Source: an uncultured Rhodospirillaceae bacterium (lineage in GTDB: Bacteria; Pseudomonadota; Alphaproteobacteria; Rhodospirillales; UBA2165). From it: DNA of 42,894 nt. Below, piece after piece: positions 1 to 5,812 of the stretch; position 1 is the first letter of the stretch; every line of letters begins with the position of its first letter. Made by a program: the position numbers and the translations under genes. Under the pieces are notes generated by a model that was not told the DNA's origin, searched no databases, and saw only the letters and a list, made by a program, of their open reading frames with translations. The stretch is taken from contig CAJWAR010000037.1 of NCBI GenBank assembly GCA_913020445.1, positions 1 through 42,894 on the forward strand, given 5' to 3'.

Positions 1-66
1 TCGAGGGTAAAGCAGACACTGTTTCCAAGGTGTCAAAGAGTCCGCTCTTAGCCAGAAACGGTCATT
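1..66. repeat. Composite palindromic repeat, copy A (cut by window edge)
   Basis: This holds the second half of one palindromic unit (GGGTAAAGCAGACA, 5-18) and a complete second unit starting at 37 (GAGTCCGCTCTTAGCCAGAA onward). The first unit would begin about 9-10 bases before the window, which fits the 46-bp unit period of the other copies. The linker carries its own small hairpin, GACAC (15-19) with GTGTC (30-34). Bases 67-154 after the repeat hold no gene or signal that I can recognise. Confidence 0.7.
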
Positions 67-154
67 GTCTATAAGCAATCCGAACCATCATTTTAAACTG
101 CACTAAACTCGAACTTAAGCGGTGGAGCATTTAGTGGGAGCAGGCCAGTTGCCT

Positions 155-514
155 CTATCCCGATTTTTCTTTTTCAAGGAGTTCATAAAAGTCAGCAATC
201 TTTCTTAACTCACCTGGCGTCGCATCAAACTTTATCCGGTTGGCCCTTCGGCTAATAAAAATTACGTTTCCCGGAACGTATCCGCGTTTATTATCTATCC
301 TATCCAACGAGGGGGCATGATCGTCGAATTTCGGGCCGTCCAACCTCATTGGAATACCTAATACTGGGCACTTCTCTGGAACCTTGGGTAAATCCTCAAG
401 GGTGATAGTGAACTCTTTGCCGTCCCTTTTTGCGTTTGCCCTAGCCGTACGTAGCCAAGCCTTATAGGGGTTTTTTCGTTCACTGTTTCTTTTCTCCGCC
501 GCCATCTTGGCCAA
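155..514 (-). CDS. Small HNH-endonuclease-like protein
   Basis: This 119-residue basic protein has a Cys-Pro-Val-Leu-Gly motif (residues 49-53), then SLDRID (69-74), GYVPGNV (78-84), ISRRANRIK (87-95) and a DAT-x-x-EL segment. This arrangement is familiar from small phage and prophage proteins annotated as HNH or endonuclease VII-like nucleases. The likely role is double-strand DNA cleavage or nicking, but only one cysteine of a possible metal site is visible, so the fold assignment is tentative. The 514 start is a TTG. An ATG at 505 lies behind a run of Gs and may be the true start, giving 116 residues. No phage structural gene, integrase or partner lies next to it, so it looks like an isolated mobile or remnant gene among repeats. 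Base composition is slightly more AT-rich than the metabolic genes downstream. Confidence 0.6.
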   Translation of the reverse strand: MAKMAAEKRNSERKNPYKAWLRTARANAKRDGKEFTITLEDLPKVPEKCPVLGIPMRLDGPKFDDHAPSLDRIDNKRGYVPGNVIFISRRANRIKFDATPGELRKIADFYELLEKEKSG

Positions 515-823
515 CCCCCCCGTTTAGTAGCCCGGTTTGAATGTTAGTGCATGGCTGCCCTTTTGTCTATTGAGACTAAGGATGGGAAAAGGTCACAACC
601 TACTCCAAATTTGGCGGCATTAGATCAGAAATCGAATTTCTCAGTTCCCGTAGCAGATGCCCGCTTTGGGTCAAAAGGCGACGTTTATGCTAACGCTTGA
701 AAGAGTCCGCTATTGAGGATAAAGCGGACATTATCCTGGTAACGATCGCCTGCTCGATGAAATTGTTCAGTTGAACTAATAATATGGTTTCGGCACCTTA
801 TATATTACGACCAAAATACATCC
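515..823. other. Gene-free stretch holding one repeat element
   Basis: No convincing coding sequence, tRNA or riboswitch is visible on either strand. The only recognisable structure is the composite palindromic repeat at 656-732. The rest (515-655 and 733-823) is AT-rich spacer downstream of the FAD oxidoreductase gene, whose stop lies at 824, and upstream of the HNH-like gene. Confidence 0.6.
656..732. repeat. Composite palindromic repeat, copy B
   Basis: Two palindromic units begin at 656 (core CCCGCTTTGGGTCAAAAGG) and 702 (core GTCCGCTATTGAGGATAAAG), exactly 46 bp apart. The linker contains CGTT (682-685) facing AACG (692-695), a potential inner hairpin. The element ends in GCGGACATT. It reads in the same direction as copies A, D and E. 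Confidence 0.8.
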
Positions 824-2188
824 TCAAAAATACGGCGTTTTCCACTCTAGTTTCTTCGGAGAGATGTTTTGCTCAATCGACAATGCGGCAGCGTAGCCTG
901 CAATTTCGCCCGTTTGGGTGCACCATGGAAAATTTCTCATGACCATAAAAATTGTTTCGTAGGTGAACGACAATGACGCGCCGGTTAGAATAAGATTGTC
1001 GATCGTCTTTGGTAAAAAACACCGGAAAGGAATTTCGAACGAATAGCTTTTAAATCCATCCCAGTAAAAGGTCTTGGTCATCGGCGCCGTTACCGCATCG
1101 GAGAATGATTTGCCGGATATGGCATCTTCGATCGAAAACACATATTCACCGATCGGATGCCGGCCATCACGAACGCCGACAAATCGCCCGATATTGGTGA
1201 TGTAAGACTCTTCAAATCCCGGCACATATTTTTTCAAAAATTGCGCCTCAACTTCAACGAAAGAGCGAAGCACCTCATCGGCGCGCGCTTCATCCTCAGC
1301 AGTATCATCCATATGCAACTCCCATTCATAAGGAACGTTCTGCCACAGGATATAAGTGCCGTCGGCCTGAATAGGGCTCAGATCGAGCGTCGGGTGTCCG
1401 ATATAATAATCTCCATACACCCCGGAGCCCGACATTCTTGGCCGATATAGATCGGGCGGTATATCGCCCGCTGAGCGCGCCTGCTCGATTAATTTTGAGA
1501 GCAGGGGGTCTTTAGCTGACTTTTGATAAGCCGCCACTTTGGCAAAATCAATTCCACTCATAATCCACAGCAATCCACCGGGAATAGGCCTGCATTCGCC
1601 ATCCCAATCAGCCGTCTCTGGTTGGGGGCCGCCACCCCGTACAAAAGGTGCGCCTGAACGTGCTGCCAATTCCGCTGTCCCGGTGCCATCGATAAAAATT
1701 TTACCTTTAATGGCCGTTTGACCCGAGGCATTTTCCACAATCACCCTATCAATCGAGCTGTTTTTACCGCCCTCATTGAGATCTACATCGACTAAGGTAG
1801 AGCGGTACATGACTTGGACACCGGCTTCTTCAAGCATTGTCGCCATGACGTGCCCCGCACCTGAGGGGTCAAAACTGCTGCGGATAAACTTTGCGTCAGG
1901 TTCGAGGTTTTTTTCGTAATGAGAAAGCGGATTACCGGCCCAATCGGAATGAGTTTTTTCGGTCGCGGTGTAGATGCAACCAGCCGCCAAAAATTTCTCC
2001 ATCAATTCTGTATGAATGCCGCCAACCCCAGTATTAGCAGAACCTTGCAAACCGGATGTGTGGACACCACCCGGCATGTCATACTTTTCTATGAGAGTGA
2101 CACTTGATCCCGTGCGCTGGGCCTTCAGAGCCGCCGAAAACCCGCCGGGTCCAGCGCCCACGACAACGATGTCTGCGTCGGCGGTCAC
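824..2188 (-). CDS. FAD-dependent oxidoreductase (FAD_oxidored family)
   Basis: This 454-residue flavoprotein starts with a Rossmann dinucleotide fold. The GxGxxG motif is GAGPGG at residues 11-16, and the ribose-binding Glu34 ends the second strand. An internal GTGTAELAARSG segment and the closing LILTGASLSFTYETIFMV...TGEIAGYAAALS region fit the FAD-binding part of the FAD_oxidored/succinate dehydrogenase-like superfamily. Many relatives act on hydroxylated or unsaturated small molecules, but the substrate cannot be told from sequence. The start is GTG at 2188; the following GCCGACGCA matches the usual Met-Thr-Ala-Asp N terminus. It stands alone, with repeat-containing spacers on both sides and no reductase or ferredoxin partner, so the context gives no pathway. 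A thiamine-pathway Thi4-like role is possible but unsupported. Confidence 0.75.
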   Translation of the reverse strand: MTADADIVVVGAGPGGFSAALKAQRTGSSVTLIEKYDMPGGVHTSGLQGSANTGVGGIHTELMEKFLAAGCIYTATEKTHSDWAGNPLSHYEKNLEPDAKFIRSSFDPSGAGHVMATMLEEAGVQVMYRSTLVDVDLNEGGKNSSIDRVIVENASGQTAIKGKIFIDGTGTAELAARSGAPFVRGGGPQPETADWDGECRPIPGGLLWIMSGIDFAKVAAYQKSAKDPLLSKLIEQARSAGDIPPDLYRPRMSGSGVYGDYYIGHPTLDLSPIQADGTYILWQNVPYEWELHMDDTAEDEARADEVLRSFVEVEAQFLKKYVPGFEESYITNIGRFVGVRDGRHPIGEYVFSIEDAISGKSFSDAVTAPMTKTFYWDGFKSYSFEIPFRCFLPKTIDNLILTGASLSFTYETIFMVMRNFPWCTQTGEIAGYAAALSIEQNISPKKLEWKTPYF

Positions 2189-2315
2189 GGAACTATTTTG
2201 GCGTAAATGTTAATCATATTTGCAATAATATGCTTCTGACATGCCGTCTTGGCTAATTATTCGCTTTTCCCAAAGCAAGTCGGGACGATAGTAGTCGACC
2301 AACGCCATAAATGCC

Positions 2316-2435
2316 AATGTCTGCTTTGTGTCATTAGCGGACTCTCTCAGATTACCGCCACAATGTCCGCTTCGGGTCATACGCGGACTCTTTTGACATA
2401 TCACGCTAATGTCCGCTTTCGGGGTAGAGTGGACC
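2316..2435. repeat. Composite palindromic repeat, copy C (three units)
   Basis: Three palindromic units of about 29 bp start at 2316, 2362 and 2408, so the period is exactly 46 bp with two 17-bp linkers of unrelated sequence. Unit cores read GTCTGCTTTGTGTCATTAG, GTCCGCTTCGGGTCATACG and GTCCGCTTTCGGGGTAGAG. The second linker pairs GACAT (2395-2399) with ATGTC (2409-2413). Reading the linker polarity (GACATT on one side, AAAGAGTC on the other), this copy is inverted relative to the others. Confidence 0.85.
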
Positions 2436-2570
2436 TATCTAACGCTGGCAATTATCCGCCGGTCTTAGTTGTGGTCAGCCATTACGCTCAATGGCTAATT
2501 CGATCACCTAGGGCTATTCGCTCTTTATCCCTTAAATCCATAATTGATTTAATTCGTCCCCAAAAGAAAG

Positions 2571-2600
2571 AATGCCGGCTACGTTTCCGCAGTCGGCATT
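2571..2600 (-). terminator. Rho-independent terminator of hup
   Basis: On the minus strand AATGCCG pairs with CGGCATT. An inner CTGCG/CGTAG stem is closed by a GAAA tetraloop. The hairpin is followed by CTTTCTTTT. It lies 18 bp beyond the hup stop codon. Confidence 0.8.
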
Positions 2601-2618
2601 TATTTAAAAAATCTTGGT

Positions 2619-2891
2619 TTAGTTCACCGCTTGCTTCAATCCCTTACCGGCCTTGAATTTAGGTCGCTTCGATGCTGGGATTTGAATCGCTTCACCGGTT
2701 CTCGGATTACGACCCGTGGTCGCTTTGCGGTCAACTACGGAGAATGAACCGAATCCAACGACACGGACTTCGCCACCGCTAGACAAGGCACCGGAAATGG
2801 CATCAAAGACACCATCGACCGCCTTTTCAGCGTCGGATTTGGTCAAACCAGAATTGTTCGCTACCGCAGAAACGAGTTCGCTTTTATTCAT
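2619..2891 (-). CDS. hup: HU family DNA-binding protein
   Basis: This is a full-length 90-residue HU protein, a nucleoid-associated dimer that bends and compacts DNA. It has the N-terminal MNKSELV helix start, the GFGSF turn (residues 46-50), the DNA-intercalating arm with RNPRTGE (61-67, proline at 63), and the PKFKAGK C-terminal strand. AGGGGATCTC upstream of the ATG is a good ribosome binding site. The gene is monocistronic, with a strong hairpin terminator 18 bp after its stop. Upstream lie two DnaA-box-like sequences and a repeat. HU and IHF subunits look alike, but the lack of the IHF-specific extension and the HUbeta-like C terminus favour HU. Confidence 0.97.
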   Translation of the reverse strand: MNKSELVSAVANNSGLTKSDAEKAVDGVFDAISGALSSGGEVRVVGFGSFSVVDRKATTGRNPRTGEAIQIPASKRPKFKAGKGLKQAVN

Positions 2892-3012
2892 ATTGAGATC
2901 CCCTTTGCTGTAAAAAACTTGATAAACGCCTAACTGAATTTAATTGCCATGCGCCATAAAATCCCAACAGTGTAATGCCGACAAAAGAATTGCGTCAATT
3001 GAAGAAGCGCAG

Positions 3013-3046
3013 TTTTCCACAGCTTTTTTTCCATTTTTGTGGATAA
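3013..3046. promoter_or_regulatory. Inverted pair of DnaA-box-like sequences
   Basis: TTTTCCACA at 3013-3021 and TGTGGATAA at 3038-3046 face each other. The second is a perfect reverse complement of the consensus DnaA box TTATCCACA, and the first differs by one base. The 16-bp gap is T-rich. They lie about 120-150 bp upstream of the hup start. They could be DnaA-binding sites or simply an imperfect hairpin. Confidence 0.45.
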
Positions 3047-3097
3047 ATTGATATGTTCGCCATGGGTCAGAAGCCGATATTTTCAATATTTCCCGAT

Positions 3098-3174
3098 CGA
3101 GTCTGCTATTGGGGTCTAAAGCAGACATTAATTTCTGGCTTCAAAGCGTCCGCTGTTAGCCAAAAGCGGACATT
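3098..3174. repeat. Composite palindromic repeat, copy D
   Basis: Two units start at 3098 (core GTCTGCTATTGGGGTCTAAA) and 3145 (core GTCCGCTGTTAGCCAAAAG), 47 bp apart. The first unit is one or two bases longer in its loop, which explains the extra base. The linker runs from GACATTAATTT to CAAAGCGTC, so polarity matches copies A, B and E. Confidence 0.8.
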
Positions 3175-3203
3175 GAACTGACACATTTGATGCAGTAGAC
3201 TGG

Positions 3204-3725
3204 TTAGTTGATCTGTCCCATCGTCACGCCTACGTCGGCGATTAGAATTTGCACCCGTTTCTTGTGGTCGTTTATATCGGCCACATAAAGAGCCTCTTCT
3301 CCTGCGGTAGTTAGAGATTCCAGCTCGATCCGCAGTTCTTCAATTTTCGAGCACACCGCCGGGTCGTGGCATATTTCTGCTGCCTCGTTCAGGTAGGAGA
3401 GCAGTTCATGAAGGGACTTAACGATGAAATAAGTGCGGAAGATACGCTCTGCAAGTTCCGGATGGCTCAACCAGGTACGGAACCCGTAAATCTGCTGGGT
3501 GACCTTTTGGCCTGCACCGTAACACTGGTAATCGACGCATCCTTGAAATCCCTGTGCGGACAAATCGTCGTGGATGCGGCAGCGATAATCGCTGCCTAGG
3601 TGCCGGCAGCGATTCCCGGCAGGCTTCTCAAAGGCGAAACTCGTGGACCGCCATATATAGGGTGCAACGCAGCAAAGCGCTGCACAGTTATCGCAATCTG
3701 GTACTAAATCTGATTTATCCGCCAT
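3204..3725 (-). CDS. Cysteine-rich protein of unknown function
   Basis: The protein has 173 residues. The first 70 carry eight cysteines (11, 14, 18, 19, 40, 49, 63, 68) in the pattern C-x2-C-x3-CC, then C-x8-C-x-IH, then GC-x4-C followed by YGAGQKV. The same block, as I recall it, opens longer actinobacterial proteins that continue with pentapeptide repeats. Here the pentapeptide part is absent and the remainder is an alpha-helical region (residues 80-173) with two more cysteines. The cluster suggests a zinc or iron-sulfur site. No enzymatic motif is visible. The ATG at 3725 has only a weak ribosome site. The gene is flanked on both sides by composite repeats and has no operon partner. The function is unknown. 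Confidence 0.7.
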   Translation of the reverse strand: MADKSDLVPDCDNCAALCCVAPYIWRSTSFAFEKPAGNRCRHLGSDYRCRIHDDLSAQGFQGCVDYQCYGAGQKVTQQIYGFRTWLSHPELAERIFRTYFIVKSLHELLSYLNEAAEICHDPAVCSKIEELRIELESLTTAGEEALYVADINDHKKRVQILIADVGVTMGQIN

Positions 3726-3803
3726 GATCCTGTCTAAAGATTGGTTAAGAGATCATTCTAAAGGAAGTATGTTTGGAGGCAATTTATTCGGCACCATTCG
3801 AGG

Positions 3804-3925
3804 AATGTCTCCTTTGGGTCAGAAGAAGACATTTTTCCGAAAACCTGAATACGTCCGCTATGCACCCGAAAGCAGACATAACAATTGTCGATGAAAAGCG
3901 TCTGCTTTTAGCCAGAAGCGGACAT
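3804..3925. repeat. Composite palindromic repeat, copy E (three units)
   Basis: Units begin at 3804 (core GTCTCCTTTGGGTCAGAAG), 3850 (core GTCCGCTATGCACCCGAAAG) and 3897 (core GTCTGCTTTTAGCCAGAAG), 46 and 47 bp apart. The second linker pairs GACA (3875-3878) with TGTC (3886-3889). The last unit ends at the first base of the MFS gene's stop codon, so the element abuts the gene end. Confidence 0.85.
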
Positions 3926-5178
3926 CAACTTTCCTGAGCAAACTCAATCTCGGAACGCCAGACCGTGCGGCGGCGGGTGACTGTGAAGTAAAGTGATCCA
4001 ACGATAATTAGGTTAATGATGCCGGCAAGTGCTGCATTGGCAAAGGTGACCGTGTAATTTCCGGTAAGATCAAAGAAAAAGCCTCCTTGATAGCCGCCCA
4101 CGCCATGACCAAGCCAGGCAAACAGCATGACAATACCAAGAACAGAAGCGCGCCGTGAGATCGGGGTCAAAACGCGCACGCACACTAACAGACCCGTCAT
4201 CACGCCCGCATAGCCGAAACCATAGATAACAGCATAAATGTAAAAACCATTGAGCGTATCAATAAACACATACCCGAACACCAGGATTGTCTGCCAGCAA
4301 GATGCAATCCAATAGGCCCTGATCGCGCCAATCATGTCGGCCAATTTACCAAAAGCAACGCGGCCCGCGATCGCCACAAGTAACATGAGAAATAGCACGC
4401 TCCCGGCATCTTGCAGCGGAAATCCGCGGTCCTGTATCAGCGGCACCAAATGCATCAACGGTACCGACATGCAGGTGCAGCAGAAAAATACGGCGGCTCC
4501 GAGCCAGACAGCAACGACGTTTGGCGAGAGCGGCACCGGTAGATCATCTTCTTCTATAGATGGGTTGGCTGTCTTTGCTCCTGCTGTTTCTGGAGGTTTT
4601 CGAATTAACAGAGCCAGGGGAATGAGTAAAAAAAGCGTAATCAATCCGAGGGCCAACAAAGCATCCCGCCAGCCCATCGAGCCGATTAAAACGGCGGTGC
4701 CAAAAGGCACACCTCCTTGTCCTACGGCCTGACCGGCAGCGGTAATTCCTATTGCCAGCCCGGCACCGGTTTTGAACCAGTTGCCGACATTTGCAACAAG
4801 TGGTGCGAAGAGAGCTCCGGCTCCGAGAAAACCTGCCAGAAAAAACAGCACATAAAACTGCCACAGTGTTTCGGCCCAGGAAGAGGCAAGGATACAAAGG
4901 CCCAAAACGATGGAGCCAAGCAAACTGACACTGCGGGCCGAAGTGCGATCAGACACGCGACCCATTACAATGCCACCCAGAGCCAATCCGATTAAGCCGG
5001 AAAAGTTAATAAAAGCGATGGAGCCGCGCTGCCATCCGAATTCTTGACTCAAAGGAATGAAAAATACCGAGAAGCCATTGACCATAACCCCCATCCCAAT
5101 TGCCAACATAACGGCAGTGGCCGCTAGGATCACCCAACGGTATACCGGTTCTATCTCGGTCTCGCTTTCGGCATTCAT
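3925..5178 (-). CDS. MFS transporter
   Basis: This is a 12-segment inner-membrane transporter of the major facilitator superfamily, about 417 residues from the chosen start. The inter-helix 2-3 motif appears as GRVSDRTSAR, and hydrophobic helices are spaced along the whole length with a hydrophilic central loop (PPETAGAKTANPSIEEDD). The architecture resembles the monocarboxylate/oxalate-formate-type branch, so a small carboxylate substrate is possible but unproven. An upstream ATG at 5217 keeps the frame open, but the ATG at 5178 sits behind CAGGGAA and begins the normal cytoplasmic tail, so I prefer it. It is divergent from the Rid-family gene, sharing a spacer of about 180 bp that presumably holds both promoters. 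Confidence 0.85.
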   Translation of the reverse strand: MNAESETEIEPVYRWVILAATAVMLAIGMGVMVNGFSVFFIPLSQEFGWQRGSIAFINFSGLIGLALGGIVMGRVSDRTSARSVSLLGSIVLGLCILASSWAETLWQFYVLFFLAGFLGAGALFAPLVANVGNWFKTGAGLAIGITAAGQAVGQGGVPFGTAVLIGSMGWRDALLALGLITLFLLIPLALLIRKPPETAGAKTANPSIEEDDLPVPLSPNVVAVWLGAAVFFCCTCMSVPLMHLVPLIQDRGFPLQDAGSVLFLMLLVAIAGRVAFGKLADMIGAIRAYWIASCWQTILVFGYVFIDTLNGFYIYAVIYGFGYAGVMTGLLVCVRVLTPISRRASVLGIVMLFAWLGHGVGGYQGGFFFDLTGNYTVTFANAALAGIINLIIVGSLYFTVTRRRTVWRSEIEFAQES

Positions 5179-5357
5179 TATTTGTTCCCTGTATTCGATA
5201 TATTGCCAGTAGAGCATAAATGTCTAAATCTTCAAAATATACTCACTCGTCACGGACAATTTTCTAGATACCTTCCTCTAGCGTTTGCTTTCCGTCACAA
5301 TACGGACATTGTACATTTATTCGACGATCAACCATCACACAGAACGGAGAGTTTAAT

Positions 5358-5747
5358 ATGCCAACACGATTCTTTGATCCCCAGAATGTCTCGACCCGGC
5401 CCATTCCTTATAGTCATGGTGCAGAGGTTGAAGCCGGCTCTAATATTCTCTTTATGTCAGGGCAAGTTGGCCGCGCTCTCCCCGACGGAGACCTGATACC
5501 GGATTTCGAAGGTCAGATCCGCCAAACCTACGTCAATATTAAAGCGGTCTTGGATGATGCCGGCATGGATCTGACAAATATCGTCAAGATGACGACATAT
5601 ATTACGGACCGGAATAACCTGGCGGCCATGCGCGAGATCAGAAAGGAGATTCTTGGCGACCACAAGCCGGCGCATACCTTGGTGATCGTCGCCGGGCTGG
5701 CCTTCGAAGATTATCTGATCGAAGTCGATTGCACCGCTGCCGCCTAG
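5358..5747 (+). CDS. Rid family protein (YjgF/YER057c/UK114)
   Basis: This 129-residue protein has the trimeric Rid/chorismate-mutase-like fold signatures: ILFMSGQVG, QTYVNIKAVLDDAGMDLTNIVKMTTYITD and the closing IEVDCTA strand. Archetypal RidA hydrolyses enamine/imine intermediates using an arginine in a PARSCV segment. Here that segment reads PAHTLVIVAG, so the arginine position is His. The protein is therefore probably not a classical RidA deaminase but one of the functionally unassigned Rid subfamilies. Start ATG follows GGAG with good spacing. It faces the propionyl-CoA synthetase gene across a small hairpin and is divergent from the MFS gene, so a detoxifying role in its own small unit is possible. 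Purine-cluster membership is unlikely. Confidence 0.85.
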   Translation: MPTRFFDPQNVSTRPIPYSHGAEVEAGSNILFMSGQVGRALPDGDLIPDFEGQIRQTYVNIKAVLDDAGMDLTNIVKMTTYITDRNNLAAMREIRKEILGDHKPAHTLVIVAGLAFEDYLIEVDCTAAA

Positions 5748-5777
5748 AGCCTGATCGGGTTAGACAGCAGCATAGTC

Positions 5778-5800
5778 TGCAGTAGGTATTTCTTACTGCA
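5778..5800. terminator. Hairpin between convergent genes
   Basis: TGCAGTA (5778-5784) pairs with TACTGCA (5794-5800) over a 9-base loop, between the stops of the Rid gene (5747) and prpE (5813). There is no long T-run on either side, so bidirectional termination is an inference from position. Confidence 0.4.
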
Positions 5801-5812
5801 TTAGGCGCGAGG

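Larger units (their letters stand above)
2189..2618. other. Gene-free stretch with triple repeat and hup terminator
   Basis: This 430-bp stretch contains the three-unit repeat copy C (2316-2435) and the hup terminator (2571-2600). Two open frames cross it, on opposite strands, but both are interrupted in character by the palindromes, have no ribosome binding site and resemble no known protein, so I treat the stretch as non-coding. Bases 2436-2570 show nothing recognisable. Confidence 0.6.
2892..3203. other. Gene-free stretch: hup upstream region, DnaA-like boxes, repeat D
   Basis: This 312-bp spacer must hold the hup promoter, although I cannot pick -35 and -10 elements with confidence. It also contains two inverted DnaA-box-like 9-mers (3013-3046) and repeat copy D (3098-3174). 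A 62-codon open frame across it starts inside the repeat, has no homologue I recognise and is rejected as a gene. Confidence 0.55.

Noticed and set aside
2210..2404. 64-codon open frame on the minus strand
   Set aside because: It lies within the repeat region and its sequence is set by the palindromes.
2316..2435. CRISPR-like array (regular 29-bp repeats with 17-bp spacers)
   Set aside because: Units are divergent palindromes, spacers are too short, there are only two or three units per site and no cas genes.
2249..2656. 135-codon open frame on the plus strand
   Set aside because: It runs through three palindromic repeats, the hup terminator and the end of hup, has no ribosome site and no recognisable protein features.
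2940..3128. 62-codon open frame upstream of hup
   Set aside because: It starts inside a repeat, has no ribosome site and crosses the DnaA-like boxes.
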